Source: Spirochaetales bacterium (lineage in GTDB: Bacteria; Spirochaetota; Spirochaetia; JC444; Marispirochaetaceae). From it: 35,388 nt of DNA. The position numbers and the translations under genes were made by a program. The first letter of the stretch is position 1, and the number at the start of each line of letters is the position of its first letter. Under the pieces are notes generated by a model that had not been told where the DNA came from, searched no databases, and saw only the letters and a list, made by a program, of their open reading frames with translations. The stretch lies in NCBI GenBank assembly GCA_016935695.1, contig JAFGQL010000151.1, positions 1 through 35,388 of the forward strand. Direction: 5' to 3'. Positions 1-7,998 of this stretch are shown one piece after another.

Positions 1-156
1 GCGGCGGATCATCAGGCTGTCGATGGCGAAGTTCACCTCTTCGGGGCCGCAGTTCTGCAATGCGCCGCGGCACGAGGCAAAGGTGCCGGCCGATATATCG
101 CCCTCATACAGGCGGTGAATGTAATATACGAGGGTTGTCAGGATCCGGGGGTCCAT
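1..156 (-). CDS. Hypothetical protein, 3' end outside the window
   Basis: The 52 codons present form an uninterrupted reading frame on the minus strand beginning MDPRILTTLVYYIHRLYEG and running off the left edge. The ATG lies one base after the stop codon of the DUF438/hemerythrin gene, so the two are very likely co-transcribed and translationally coupled; no good Shine-Dalgarno is visible. The visible part looks like a soluble, helical protein with three cysteines or fewer and no signal peptide. I do not recognise the family. A role linked to the upstream PAS/hemerythrin sensor is inferred from position only. Confidence 0.55.
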   Translation of the reverse strand, partial: MDPRILTTLVYYIHRLYEGDISAGTFASCRGALQNCGPEEVNFAIDSLMIRR

Positions 157-157
157 A

Positions 158-1375
158 TCACCAGTCCAGGAGTCGTTTTTCTCCGGTCAATTCCCGGATG
201 TGACTGATTTCCTGGCTTACTTCAATAATCCCTTTGTAGGCTCCCGTATGGTCAAAGAGGGCGAAGTAGCGTATGTACACGAACTGCCCGTGGATCTGTA
301 TCCAGAATTCCGCCGCGTCCTGTTCCCTGTTTTTCAACGACTCAATGACCTTCTCTACAATGTGGACGCTTTTCGGCGGGTGGCAGTTTGCCACGTCTCG
401 GCCTATGATGCCGGGGCTCCTGGGAAATATCCGTTCCTTACCTTCGGAATAATAGGCGACTTTTCCGTTTTCATCCACAAAGGTGATGTCGAAGGGGAGG
501 TTTTTGAGGAGCAGGTTGATCTGCGCCGGGCTTAAGGCGCCGGTATCCAGCGGGACGGGGCCGCTTCCTGCCGCGGGGAGGGGGTTTCCCTCCTGCGCTT
601 GCTCTTTCCTGCTGTCTGAGTCTGTGGTTCCCCGGGCGCGGGCCCCCATGATGTTCGCGTCCCAGAGGTTTCCCGGTTCTATCCAGCAGTACCCGATGGC
701 GGTCTCTCCCCGCCGGATATGCACCCAGGCTTCGGGGGGCAGTTTCCTTAAAGCCGTCGGGAACAGTATCCGCTCTTCCATGAACACCATGTTTTTCAGG
801 GCCTTTACTAACGCTGCCGCCGTCTTCTTTGTTTCCGTACCGTCCTGGAGGCTGTTTTTCAAGGCCCGGAACAGGTTTCTGATATCATCGTGTTTGCCCC
901 ACATTACCTTTGAGGGGCCTGTAAAGCCGACGGTTTCCAGGTAGGGGAAGAGCTGGTTTTCCTTCCGGGCGTAGTGGATTTCTATCTTCTGGAGATCCTC
1001 AAGGGCGAGGGTTGCCTCATCAAGGCCCTTTTTGAGCCCCTGTGTAAGTCTGCGTATCCGTTTCCGAAGCTCTTTGTTTTCCTGTTTATAGGAATGAACG
1101 GGATGCCCGGGCAGGACCTTGGATGATTTCTGTTTTTTCAAGGCCTCGTCGAAGACCTGTACATGAACGTCGCACAGTTTCTGCACGTGCTCAACAGGGA
1201 CCCCTTCCGTAATCAGTGACTGCTCGATGTCGGCAATTTCCTCGGGGCTGATATGCCGGATGAGCCTGTCGAAGTCTTTTTTGACCCGGGAAACATTGGT
1301 CCCTTCGTTGAGGTTTTTCACGATGTCTTTCAATTGTTCGCGGCGGTCGGGGTTGTTTTTGAGTCCTTCTCCCAT
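158..1375 (-). CDS. DUF438 / hemerythrin HHE / PAS domain sensor protein
   Basis: A soluble three-part protein. The N-terminal DUF438 domain (about residues 1-70) contains the family signature ending in LCDVHVQVF. The hemerythrin-like HHE domain (about 80-220) carries HPVHSYKQEN, HYARKENQLFPYLE, GKHDDIR and MEERILFP, which supply the His and Glu residues expected of a non-haem di-iron site. A C-terminal PAS domain (about 275-400) begins NLLLKNLPFDITFVDENG. The family is thought to sense oxygen, NO or redox state; no output domain is present. The frame is open upstream to 1492, but the ATG at 1375 is preferred because AGGAG sits six bases before it and the protein then starts like other DUF438 proteins (MGEGLKNNPDRREQLKDIV). 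It is followed one base later by an unknown gene. Confidence 0.85.
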   Translation of the reverse strand: MGEGLKNNPDRREQLKDIVKNLNEGTNVSRVKKDFDRLIRHISPEEIADIEQSLITEGVPVEHVQKLCDVHVQVFDEALKKQKSSKVLPGHPVHSYKQENKELRKRIRRLTQGLKKGLDEATLALEDLQKIEIHYARKENQLFPYLETVGFTGPSKVMWGKHDDIRNLFRALKNSLQDGTETKKTAAALVKALKNMVFMEERILFPTALRKLPPEAWVHIRRGETAIGYCWIEPGNLWDANIMGARARGTTDSDSRKEQAQEGNPLPAAGSGPVPLDTGALSPAQINLLLKNLPFDITFVDENGKVAYYSEGKERIFPRSPGIIGRDVANCHPPKSVHIVEKVIESLKNREQDAAEFWIQIHGQFVYIRYFALFDHTGAYKGIIEVSQEISHIRELTGEKRLLDW

Positions 1376-1521
1376 GCTGGTCTCCTTCATTTTTTGATCT
1401 GCCTTGAAGTATATTATGTTCCTAGCGGTATTTCGAGTTCCGGGTACAGTTTTTGTTGTCATTTCCAGGAGGTCTGCCGTATGTTCATTCATGAACCATG
1501 CTGTTTTTCACGGGAGGAAAA

Positions 1522-2718
1522 ATGACACCGGACAGCACACGAAATCCTCAGCAGACCGGCTGGCCGGGGTTTTTGAAGGATGTGTTCATCTGTTCCCTCG
1601 GAGCCTACGGAGGGCCGGAGGCCCACCTTGGGGTGTTTATCGACCAGCTTGCCGTCAAGGGGCGGTATGTCCGGGAAGAAGAACTCCTGGAGCTTGTCGC
1701 CCTGTGCAGCATACTGCCCGGTCCTACCAGTACCCAGACCATCGTGGCTGTCGGTTACAGGACAGGGGGGCCTGTCCTGGCGTTTTTGACACTCCTTGTA
1801 TGGGCCGCGCCGATACTGCTGTTCATGACGGGGCTGTCGTTTCTGTACGGCGCGGTTGCCCGGGCGTATCCCCGGTTGGATATCTTCCGTTTTACCGGCG
1901 CCATGGCCGTAGGGTTTATCATCCTTGCCGCCCTGCGCATAGGAAAAAAAGTGGTCACCGGCGGTTTTTCCATGGCGGTACTTCTTTCAAGCCTCTTCGC
2001 CACTTTTTTCATACGTACTCCATGGATCTTTCCCCTTGTGCTGGTGTGCGGGGGAGCCGCGGCGGTTCTTGTATCCGGGAAACAGGACCTGTGGCAGCAG
2101 CGTACGAAGATCCGCCTGCCCTGGCGTTACCTGATCGTATTCACGGTGCTGGCCGCAGGCCTCCCCGCCGTGTCCGCAGTGAGCGCCTCTCCCCTGGCCG
2201 CTCTGTTTGAGCAGTTTTACCGGTACGGCTATCTGGTCTTCGGCGGCGGCCAGGTCGTGGTGCCGGTGATGTTTACCGAACTGGTGGATACCCTGGGCCG
2301 GATGACCGAAGACGAGTTTTTGGCCGGCTACGGAATGGTCCAGGGCCTGCCGGGGCCCATGTTTTCCTTTGCCGCCTATGCAGGGGGGATGGCCGCCAGG
2401 GGCGGTCCGGTGCTGTATCAGCTTGCCGGTGCCGCCGCCGGTGCGGGGATTTTCCTGCCCGGGATACTCCTTGTGTTTTTTGTCATTCCCGCCTGGAACA
2501 GCATCAGGGGTATAAAGGGCATACAGGTTTCCCTCAAAGGGGTGAATGCCGCGGCAGGGGGCATGATTGCCGCGGCGGCGTTCAGGCTCCTGATTGCCCA
2601 CGGGCTGACAGTCGAGAACCTGATTGTGACGGGAGGGACCGTCGTACTCCTCGCTGCCAGGAGGATACCCGCGCCTCTCATAGTAGCGGCTGCCCTCGTC
2701 CTGGGGCTGGTATTATAG
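1522..2718 (+). CDS. chrA: Chromate transporter (CHR family, two-domain)
   Basis: Inner-membrane protein of 398 residues made of two homologous CHR domains, the usual length for a fused ChrA. The first half has the signature GAYGGPEAHLGVF followed by LPGPTSTQ; the second repeats the theme as FGGGQVVVPVM and QGLPGPMFSFAAYAGG. About ten hydrophobic segments are visible. The ATG at 1522 follows GGGAGGAAA, so it is chosen over the upstream ATG at 1498. CHR proteins export chromate, apparently by anion antiport; in anaerobes without chromate exposure the real substrate may be another oxyanion. It is divergent from the DUF438 gene and its stop lies two bases from the stop of the convergent GH43 gene. 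Confidence 0.88.
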   Translation: MTPDSTRNPQQTGWPGFLKDVFICSLGAYGGPEAHLGVFIDQLAVKGRYVREEELLELVALCSILPGPTSTQTIVAVGYRTGGPVLAFLTLLVWAAPILLFMTGLSFLYGAVARAYPRLDIFRFTGAMAVGFIILAALRIGKKVVTGGFSMAVLLSSLFATFFIRTPWIFPLVLVCGGAAAVLVSGKQDLWQQRTKIRLPWRYLIVFTVLAAGLPAVSAVSASPLAALFEQFYRYGYLVFGGGQVVVPVMFTELVDTLGRMTEDEFLAGYGMVQGLPGPMFSFAAYAGGMAARGGPVLYQLAGAAAGAGIFLPGILLVFFVIPAWNSIRGIKGIQVSLKGVNAAAGGMIAAAAFRLLIAHGLTVENLIVTGGTVVLLAARRIPAPLIVAAALVLGLVL

Positions 2719-2720
2719 GG

Positions 2721-4364
2721 TTAATCCAGCTCCTCGTAGCGGAAATAGATAAAATCACAGGGCAGGTTTCTCCCGCTCATGTCCTGGCAGGCCATTCCCG
2801 TAAAGGCACCGGTGAAGCCCAACGGCGTCGCGTACTCGTCGGACAGTACCGCGTAGTCCAGTTCAGGGCCGATCTTCTGGAAATCCTCATCGCCGAAGGC
2901 ATAAAAAAACGAGCATTTTTCCCTGTCCACTTCGGCCTTCAGCCGAATGGTGTCCAGGGCATCGTCTATGGGTATCTCGTTCCTGCCCAGAGGCATGGAG
3001 AATGAGCCGTTGTCGAATGCAATGATCCCCAGTGTCCTGGTATTCCGTTCCTCGTTCCAGGTGACCCTCAGGTAGTACTGATTGTACTCATCGTAGCGGA
3101 GGATGAGCCCGGCGCCCTGTTGCAGATCATCGGGGCGGTACTCAAGGGCCGTTTCCGCGGTGTAGCAGTAACTCTGCTGCCGCCGGGCCACCAGGGCCTG
3201 TACAAACCGGGACGAGACCGATTCCCTGCCGTACAGACGCAGCCGGTCCGGTTTGTCGGTCAGGCTTGCAAAAAGGCCCATGGGAACCCTCAGGGACTGG
3301 TAATACAGGGGCAGGACCGTCATGGTGAAATTGTCCTGCCACACCTTTTGCCGGGGACGGGGTTCGGCGCCCGGAATGTCCACTGTGTCATCGGGTTCCC
3401 GGCTCCCGCTGACATGGTACAGCCACCCGTCGTCCTTCCACCGGAATTTCTGCAGGGCCGTTTCCCTGCCCAGGGGACAGAACCCACGCATTTCACTGCC
3501 GTGGATGGCCTTCTTACGCTTCTTCAGTCTTTTCATTGTCTTTTTCGACTGGATGGGCCGGCCGCACAGGTGTGCCATGTACCAGAACCCGTCGCCGCCG
3601 TCTGTCAGGCTTCCGTGCCCCGCTTTCTGGAGGGTGAGGTCCCTGTTGCTCCAGGAACTTAAGATGGGGTTTTCGGGGTGCAGTTCGTAGGGGCCCTTCA
3701 GCGTCCGTGAACGGGCCATGGTAACGGCATGGCGGTAACTGGTGCCTCCTTCGGCGGTAATGAGGTAGTACCATCCGCCGCGTTTGTACAGATGAGGAGC
3801 TTCCGTCAATTTGAGGTCTGTCCCTTTGAAAATGTTGGTTATGGGGCCGGTGAGCTTCTCCGCATCCGGGTCGTATTCCTGCAGGACAATGCCGTCGAAG
3901 GAGTTTTTGTCCGGCAGATAGTTCCATTTCATGTTGACCAGCCACTTCCGGCCGTCGTCGTCGTGGAAGAGGGAGGGATCGAAACCGCTTGCATTCAGGT
4001 ATACCGGCTCGCTCCATTCGCCGTCGACATTCCTCGCGGTGACCAGGAAGTTATGCATGTCCCGGTAGGGGCCGTCCTTCCAGTTCTTGACGTCGGTATA
4101 GATGAGGTAGAACAGGCCGTCTGAATAACTCAAGCAGGGCGCCCAGATGCCTCCCGAAGGACTGTTCCCGCGCATGTCCAGCTGGGACAGTCTGAAGAGG
4201 GGCGCTGCAGCGGGCTCCCAGTTTGCCAGGTCCGCCGAACGGTATATGAGGACGCCGGGGAACCACTCAAAGGTGGACACGGCGATATAATAGGTGTCTC
4301 CTGCTTTTACGATTGAAGGGTCGGGATGAAAACCGGGTAGCACCGGATTGTGAATGATGGCCAT
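2721..4364 (-). CDS. Glycoside hydrolase family 43 beta-xylosidase
   Basis: A 547-residue cytoplasmic enzyme (no signal peptide) that would release xylose from short xylo-oligosaccharides. The five-bladed GH43 catalytic domain occupies roughly residues 1-320. Its three carboxylates are in family positions: base D15 in PGFHPDPSI, pKa modulator D129 in GFDPSLF and acid E188 in LTEAPHLY, matching D15/D128/E187 of characterised GH43 xylosidases. The C-terminal 200 residues fit the beta-sandwich domain (GH43_C2) that closes the active site. Length and domain order agree with the intracellular XynB3 type. The start has AGGAC upstream. It stands alone and is divergent from the CMD-family gene. Confidence 0.9.
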   Translation of the reverse strand: MAIIHNPVLPGFHPDPSIVKAGDTYYIAVSTFEWFPGVLIYRSADLANWEPAAAPLFRLSQLDMRGNSPSGGIWAPCLSYSDGLFYLIYTDVKNWKDGPYRDMHNFLVTARNVDGEWSEPVYLNASGFDPSLFHDDDGRKWLVNMKWNYLPDKNSFDGIVLQEYDPDAEKLTGPITNIFKGTDLKLTEAPHLYKRGGWYYLITAEGGTSYRHAVTMARSRTLKGPYELHPENPILSSWSNRDLTLQKAGHGSLTDGGDGFWYMAHLCGRPIQSKKTMKRLKKRKKAIHGSEMRGFCPLGRETALQKFRWKDDGWLYHVSGSREPDDTVDIPGAEPRPRQKVWQDNFTMTVLPLYYQSLRVPMGLFASLTDKPDRLRLYGRESVSSRFVQALVARRQQSYCYTAETALEYRPDDLQQGAGLILRYDEYNQYYLRVTWNEERNTRTLGIIAFDNGSFSMPLGRNEIPIDDALDTIRLKAEVDREKCSFFYAFGDEDFQKIGPELDYAVLSDEYATPLGFTGAFTGMACQDMSGRNLPCDFIYFRYEELD

Positions 4365-4522
4365 AGGACTGTCCTTTTCTGAATGTGATTACCCACGAGC
4401 TTTGAGTATACAACGAGTGTGCCGTCCTGTGGGACCTGCATCCCGTTCTTGTAAAAAAACATTTTGAATTTGCAATCGGCGCCGGAGGATCACTACAATT
4501 GATACTGGAGGTGGCAGCGCTT

Positions 4523-5083
4523 ATGCAGAGATACATGTTGACGGAATATGAAGACGCTCCCCAGGAATCAAAGGATGTGTTTGACGACTACATGCGGGTT
4601 ACGGGAGACACCAAGGTGCCTGTGTGGCTCAAGAGCATGGGGCATGCCCCCTCACTTGTCCGTGCCTACTGGGAGCGGGCAAAAGGTACCCTCTTCGGCG
4701 GACAGCTCCCCCTTCCCTTGAAGGAAATGATCGTGTTTGTCGTTTCGGGTTTCCATGGCGCCAAGTACTGTACGGCCTGCCACGCCCAGTCGGTCCTCAA
4801 GCTGGACAAGGCCCTCAAATTCACGGACCTCAAGTCCTTTTTTGACGAGAATTCCGAGTTTGTGATGCCCGACAGTTACAAAGCGGTGGTGGATTTTGCG
4901 AGTATTGTCGCCTGCGACGCCAACGGGGTTACTGATGGGGACTTTCAGAAACTGATGGACGAAGGGTTCGGCCTCGAGGAGATATGCGAGATCATCGCCG
5001 TCATCGATCTGGCGACCATGTTCAATGTCTATACCAGCGCCCTCAAGCTCCATCTGGATCCTGATTACCAGGCGATCATTTAA
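4523..5083 (+). CDS. Carboxymuconolactone decarboxylase / AhpD-like protein
   Basis: An all-helical protein of 186 residues in the CMD/AhpD family. The catalytic signature is present: E68, then C83-T-A-C86-H87, the thiol pair and proton relay that reduce peroxides in AhpD. That suggests a thiol peroxidase or general antioxidant reductase; true decarboxylase activity is less likely. The frame is open to a TTG at 4499, but ATG 4523 has GGAGGT ten bases upstream; TTG 4499 with GGAGG before it remains possible. It is followed by a GGDEF gene after a 71-base spacer containing a hairpin. Confidence 0.85.
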   Translation: MQRYMLTEYEDAPQESKDVFDDYMRVTGDTKVPVWLKSMGHAPSLVRAYWERAKGTLFGGQLPLPLKEMIVFVVSGFHGAKYCTACHAQSVLKLDKALKFTDLKSFFDENSEFVMPDSYKAVVDFASIVACDANGVTDGDFQKLMDEGFGLEEICEIIAVIDLATMFNVYTSALKLHLDPDYQAII

Positions 5084-5084
5084 G

Positions 5085-5121
5085 AGGGGCCGGAAGGAAA
5101 GGGAACGCATGGTCGGCCCCT
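5085..5121 (+). other. Intergenic hairpin between CMD-family and GGDEF genes
   Basis: AGGGGCCG at 5085-5092 pairs perfectly with CGGCCCCT at 5114-5121 around a 21-base loop. There is no T-run after it, so it is probably not an intrinsic terminator on its own; it could stabilise the 3' end of the upstream message or attenuate read-through into the GGDEF gene. Confidence 0.4.
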
Positions 5122-5154
5122 TGCAGCTGATACGGCAGGAAGTACCGGGATAGT

Positions 5155-6192
5155 ATGGAAGCATGGAAAAAAATGACCGCCCAGCAGCTTGTCCGCTACG
5201 ACGCGCTGTTTGCCCTGTTGGGAGACATCCAGGGCGAGGACATCGCCGGTACCGCCCGGCAGGTGGCGCGCCAGTGGAAATATGCCGCCAATGTGGCCAA
5301 CTGGCGTCTGGTCGTCTACGATGAACATGATTATCTGGTGATTGACGGCATGCAGGGGCGGTCTGTCATAACAGAGACGGACATATCCGGGCTTTCCGAC
5401 TGGGACGCGCGGGCGTTCAAGGAAGCCATACCCGGCCTTTACCACCTGGAGGATCTTTCAGGCAGTCCAGAGCCCCCCTGCCACCTCTTGGAGGATTATA
5501 CCGGACAGGTGCAGGTCATGCCGATCTTCAGCAAAAACGCCTGCATCGCGGTGCTCACCGTATCCAGCAGGAATAAACCCTTTGACGACCTTGACAACCG
5601 GTATATACGGCTTCTGGCCCATTATTTCGCCGACCGGGTATTGTCGCTCATGCTCCAGAACAGGGCCCTTCAGGTGCTGCGAACCAAGGCTACCCGGGAT
5701 GCCCTGACAGGTCTGTTGAACCGCGGCGCGGTCATGGAGCACTTCGACGCCGCCCTCGCAATGGGGCGGCGCAGTTCCCACTCGGTATGCGTCCTGCTGG
5801 CGGACATCGACCACTTTAAAGACATAAACGACACCTGGGGCCATCAGGCAGGAGACCGCATTCTTGTCGAATGCGCCGCCCGGCTGGAGGAGGCCGCCCG
5901 GGAGAGTGATTCCCTCGGCCGTTACGGGGGAGAGGAATTCCTGATCATCCTGAACAAGTGCTCCCTGTCCCAGGCAGGGTTTGTGGCCGAGCGTTTCCGG
6001 AAATCGATCTCTGCCAGACCCTTTGCCATAGAAGCCCCTGACCGGAAAACCATCAACGTAACCATCAGCATAGGGGCCTCGTGTTCCGAAACCCGTGCAG
6101 GGTACAATCAGGCGGAACTGATCCGCCTCGCCGACCATGCCCTCTACGACTCCAAAAAGAACGGCCGGGACAGGGTGACAGTAGCGGATTGA
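5155..6192 (+). CDS. Diguanylate cyclase (GAF-like sensor plus GGDEF)
   Basis: Makes cyclic di-GMP from two GTP. The N-terminal 165 residues resemble a GAF-type sensor fold (MPIFSKNACIAVLTVSS is typical of its last strands), and residues about 175-345 are a complete GGDEF domain. The active loop reads GGEEF (258-262); RESD at 249-252, exactly five residues before it, is an intact inhibitory I-site, so product feedback is expected. DALTGLLNR and DIDHFKDINDTWGHQAGD are typical GGDEF motifs. There is no membrane segment and no EAL or receiver domain. The ligand of the sensor domain is unknown. Confidence 0.92.
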   Translation: MEAWKKMTAQQLVRYDALFALLGDIQGEDIAGTARQVARQWKYAANVANWRLVVYDEHDYLVIDGMQGRSVITETDISGLSDWDARAFKEAIPGLYHLEDLSGSPEPPCHLLEDYTGQVQVMPIFSKNACIAVLTVSSRNKPFDDLDNRYIRLLAHYFADRVLSLMLQNRALQVLRTKATRDALTGLLNRGAVMEHFDAALAMGRRSSHSVCVLLADIDHFKDINDTWGHQAGDRILVECAARLEEAARESDSLGRYGGEEFLIILNKCSLSQAGFVAERFRKSISARPFAIEAPDRKTINVTISIGASCSETRAGYNQAELIRLADHALYDSKKNGRDRVTVAD

Positions 6193-6236
6193 ATATTCGA
6201 CAGGTACACGACCAGGGTCCTTCCCTGTCCGTTCCA

Positions 6237-6270
6237 TGACACGGGATGCCGGGCTGTCAGGGTTTTTTTT
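6237..6270 (+). terminator. Probable intrinsic terminator after the GGDEF gene
   Basis: TGACA (6237-6241) pairs with TGTCA (6255-6259), with a further short CGG/CCG stem inside, followed after GGG by eight T residues (6263-6270). The stem is short and imperfect, so the call is moderate. It separates the GGDEF gene from the DtxR-like regulator. Confidence 0.45.
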
Positions 6271-6331
6271 CCGGCCTCTTTCCGGTGGGGCATAATATGG
6301 CGTTTTTTATATATTCATGGTAGGATGGGGA

Positions 6332-7021
6332 ATGAGCGATGAAAAACCCGGCATACAGGAAATCCATCAGAAATATCCCGCTCTTCTGGATTATTTAAGC
6401 GAAATGCTGCTGATCCAGAGGGACTACGGCGATATCAACAATGTCCGTATCGCAGCCCGGCTGGCAGTATCCAAGGCTGCCGTTACCCAGGCCATCAACC
6501 GCCTGAAGACCCTCGGCTTTGCCCGGCAGAACCTGTACGGCGTCATCCATTTTACTCCAGAGGGCCAGGATCTCGCCTCCAAAATACTCATCCGCCATTA
6601 TCTGGTGGAACACCTTCTCATACGGAAACTTAATTATCCCTGGCACAAATCTGACGAAGAAGCAAGAAGGATACAGGCGGTGATATCCGACGAGTTCACC
6701 GCGTACCTGTATGACGCCTTTGACAGGCCCCAGACCTGCCCCCACGGAAACCCCTTTCCCGGCTCCGATCTGGAAAAGAAACTGGTGAAGGCCCCGCGGT
6801 TTTCCCAGGTACGCGAGCGGACCGAGGTTACCATGATCCGGATCACCGAAGAAGGCGAAGCCGTGGAAGGGCTCCTCAAGTTCTGTAATTCCATCGCCCT
6901 GCGACCGGGCAAGAAGGTCGTGATTGTGCCCGACGAAGAGCACCATACCATCAACCTTGAACTGGATGGAACATCGGTGCCCCTTCCCCAGGGGTACGAC
7001 CTGTATCTATGCTACGAGTGA
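6332..7021 (+). CDS. DtxR/MntR-family regulator with degenerate metal site
   Basis: A winged-helix regulator of 229 residues with the DtxR layout: HTH at about 35-65 (IAARLAVSKAAVTQAINRL), dimerisation domain at about 75-150 ending TCPHGNPFPG, and a C-terminal FeoA/SH3-like domain (about 155-229). DtxR-family proteins repress metal uptake when loaded with Fe(II) or Mn(II). Here the usual C/E-x-x-E-H segment reads R112-R-I-Q115-A116, so three core ligands are missing, although D20 and H89 remain. It may be metal-independent or sense something else. ATG 6332 follows GGATGGGGA; the in-frame ATG at 6317 has no ribosome site. Its last 10 bases overlap the convergent metR gene. Confidence 0.82.
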   Translation: MSDEKPGIQEIHQKYPALLDYLSEMLLIQRDYGDINNVRIAARLAVSKAAVTQAINRLKTLGFARQNLYGVIHFTPEGQDLASKILIRHYLVEHLLIRKLNYPWHKSDEEARRIQAVISDEFTAYLYDAFDRPQTCPHGNPFPGSDLEKKLVKAPRFSQVRERTEVTMIRITEEGEAVEGLLKFCNSIALRPGKKVVIVPDEEHHTINLELDGTSVPLPQGYDLYLCYE

Positions 7022-7893
7022 CTGCTCAATGAGATGAAATCCGACAGAAATGCCGGCCGGCTCGGGTCTGTCCGCGCCACCAGGTACAGCTTCTTGCGGA
7101 TGCCGTTTCTGCCCAGATGAATCCCTTTGAGGGGGTAATCTGCCGCGTGGTTCTCCAGAACCCAGTCGGGAAAGGTGCTTACCCCTCGTCCCGTGTGCAC
7201 CAGCTGAAGCATGATTTCGGTGTCTTCCACGGTTTCGTGGCGCCGGGGCTGTATTCCCGCGGGAATCAGGAAGCCGGTGAACACGTCCAGTCGCTCCCTC
7301 TTGATGGGATAGGTAAACAGGACCTGGTCCCGGAGATCGCCGGGCTGTGCAAAGTCCTTCGCGGCCAGGGGGTGGTCCGGGGACACGGCAAGGAACAGCT
7401 CGTAGTCCCTGACCGGGTGATACTCAAGGCCGTCGTAGTCCAGGCGGTCGGGAGTGATGATGGCATCGACCTGATGTTCGATCAGGGCCTGGTAAGCGTT
7501 GAAACTGAAATTCCTGGTTATGTCCAGATCGATCTGTTTCCAGCGTTCAAGAAACTCCCGAATGAAGGTGAGAAGAACTTCATAACAGGGATGGCATTCA
7601 ATACCGATCCGCAGTTTTCCCCGGCTTCCCTCTCCAAAGGCAACAAGGGCGGCCTCCGCTTCCCGGAACTGGGGTTCGAGCCATCTGGCGGTCTCTTTCA
7701 GATAATTTCCCGCCTGGGTGAGACGCAGGTTTTTTCCGTCCTTTTCCCAGAGGACCACCCCCGCAAGCTGCTCCAGTTTCTTGATCCGGTGGGTGAGGGC
7801 CGACTGGGTAAGATGCAGCTCCTGTGCCGCCTTGGTCAGGGAGGCGTTTCTGCAGAGGGCATCGAGAATTTGAAAATGGATCCGTTCAAGCAT
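7012..7893 (-). CDS. metR: MetR-like LysR regulator of methionine biosynthesis
   Basis: LysR-type activator of 293 residues. The N-terminal HTH (about 1-60, LTKAAQELHLTQSALTHRI) is followed by an effector domain containing GKLRIGIECHPCYEVL, very close to the LRIAIECHSC region of E. coli MetR, and FTYPIKRERLDVF, parallel to LIYPVQRSRLDVW. MetR uses homocysteine as co-inducer and activates metE, which lies immediately divergent. Start ATG 7893 aligns with the E. coli N-terminus (MLERIHFQIL against MIEVKHLKTL); the upstream TTG at 7908 would lie inside the predicted -10 element. The 3' end overlaps the convergent regulator gene by 10 bases. Confidence 0.88.
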   Translation of the reverse strand: MLERIHFQILDALCRNASLTKAAQELHLTQSALTHRIKKLEQLAGVVLWEKDGKNLRLTQAGNYLKETARWLEPQFREAEAALVAFGEGSRGKLRIGIECHPCYEVLLTFIREFLERWKQIDLDITRNFSFNAYQALIEHQVDAIITPDRLDYDGLEYHPVRDYELFLAVSPDHPLAAKDFAQPGDLRDQVLFTYPIKRERLDVFTGFLIPAGIQPRRHETVEDTEIMLQLVHTGRGVSTFPDWVLENHAADYPLKGIHLGRNGIRKKLYLVARTDPSRPAFLSDFISLSSHS

Positions 7894-7907
7894 ATCTTGT
7901 ATGAACA

Positions 7908-7936
7908 ATACTAATGGATATATGAAAAAATATCAA
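7908..7936 (-). promoter_or_regulatory. metR sigma-70 promoter
   Basis: Read on the minus strand, TTGATA (7936-7931), a 17-base spacer and TAGTAT (7913-7908) make a good vegetative promoter. It puts the metR start about eight bases downstream of the likely transcription start, so the leader is very short. The candidate MetR box lies in its spacer, which would allow autorepression. Confidence 0.6.
7923..7935. promoter_or_regulatory. Candidate MetR binding box
   Basis: TGAA-N5-ATCA differs from the enterobacterial MetR consensus TGAA-N5-TTCA at one base. It sits inside the metR promoter and immediately upstream of a poor -35 and a TACTAT -10 (7960-7965) that could serve metE, the layout expected when MetR represses itself and activates metE. 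Two AAAATATC direct repeats in the same gap may add half-sites. Confidence 0.45.
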
Positions 7937-7998
7937 TTTTCCTAATAAGAAAATATCGGTACTATTCCCTTCACTACTGATGAAGAAAAGGATGTGCC

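Noticed and set aside
1987-2601. A 204-codon minus-strand frame inside the chromate transporter gene.
   Set aside because: The plus-strand frame has clear family motifs across its whole length; the antisense product is low-complexity and has no recognisable domain.
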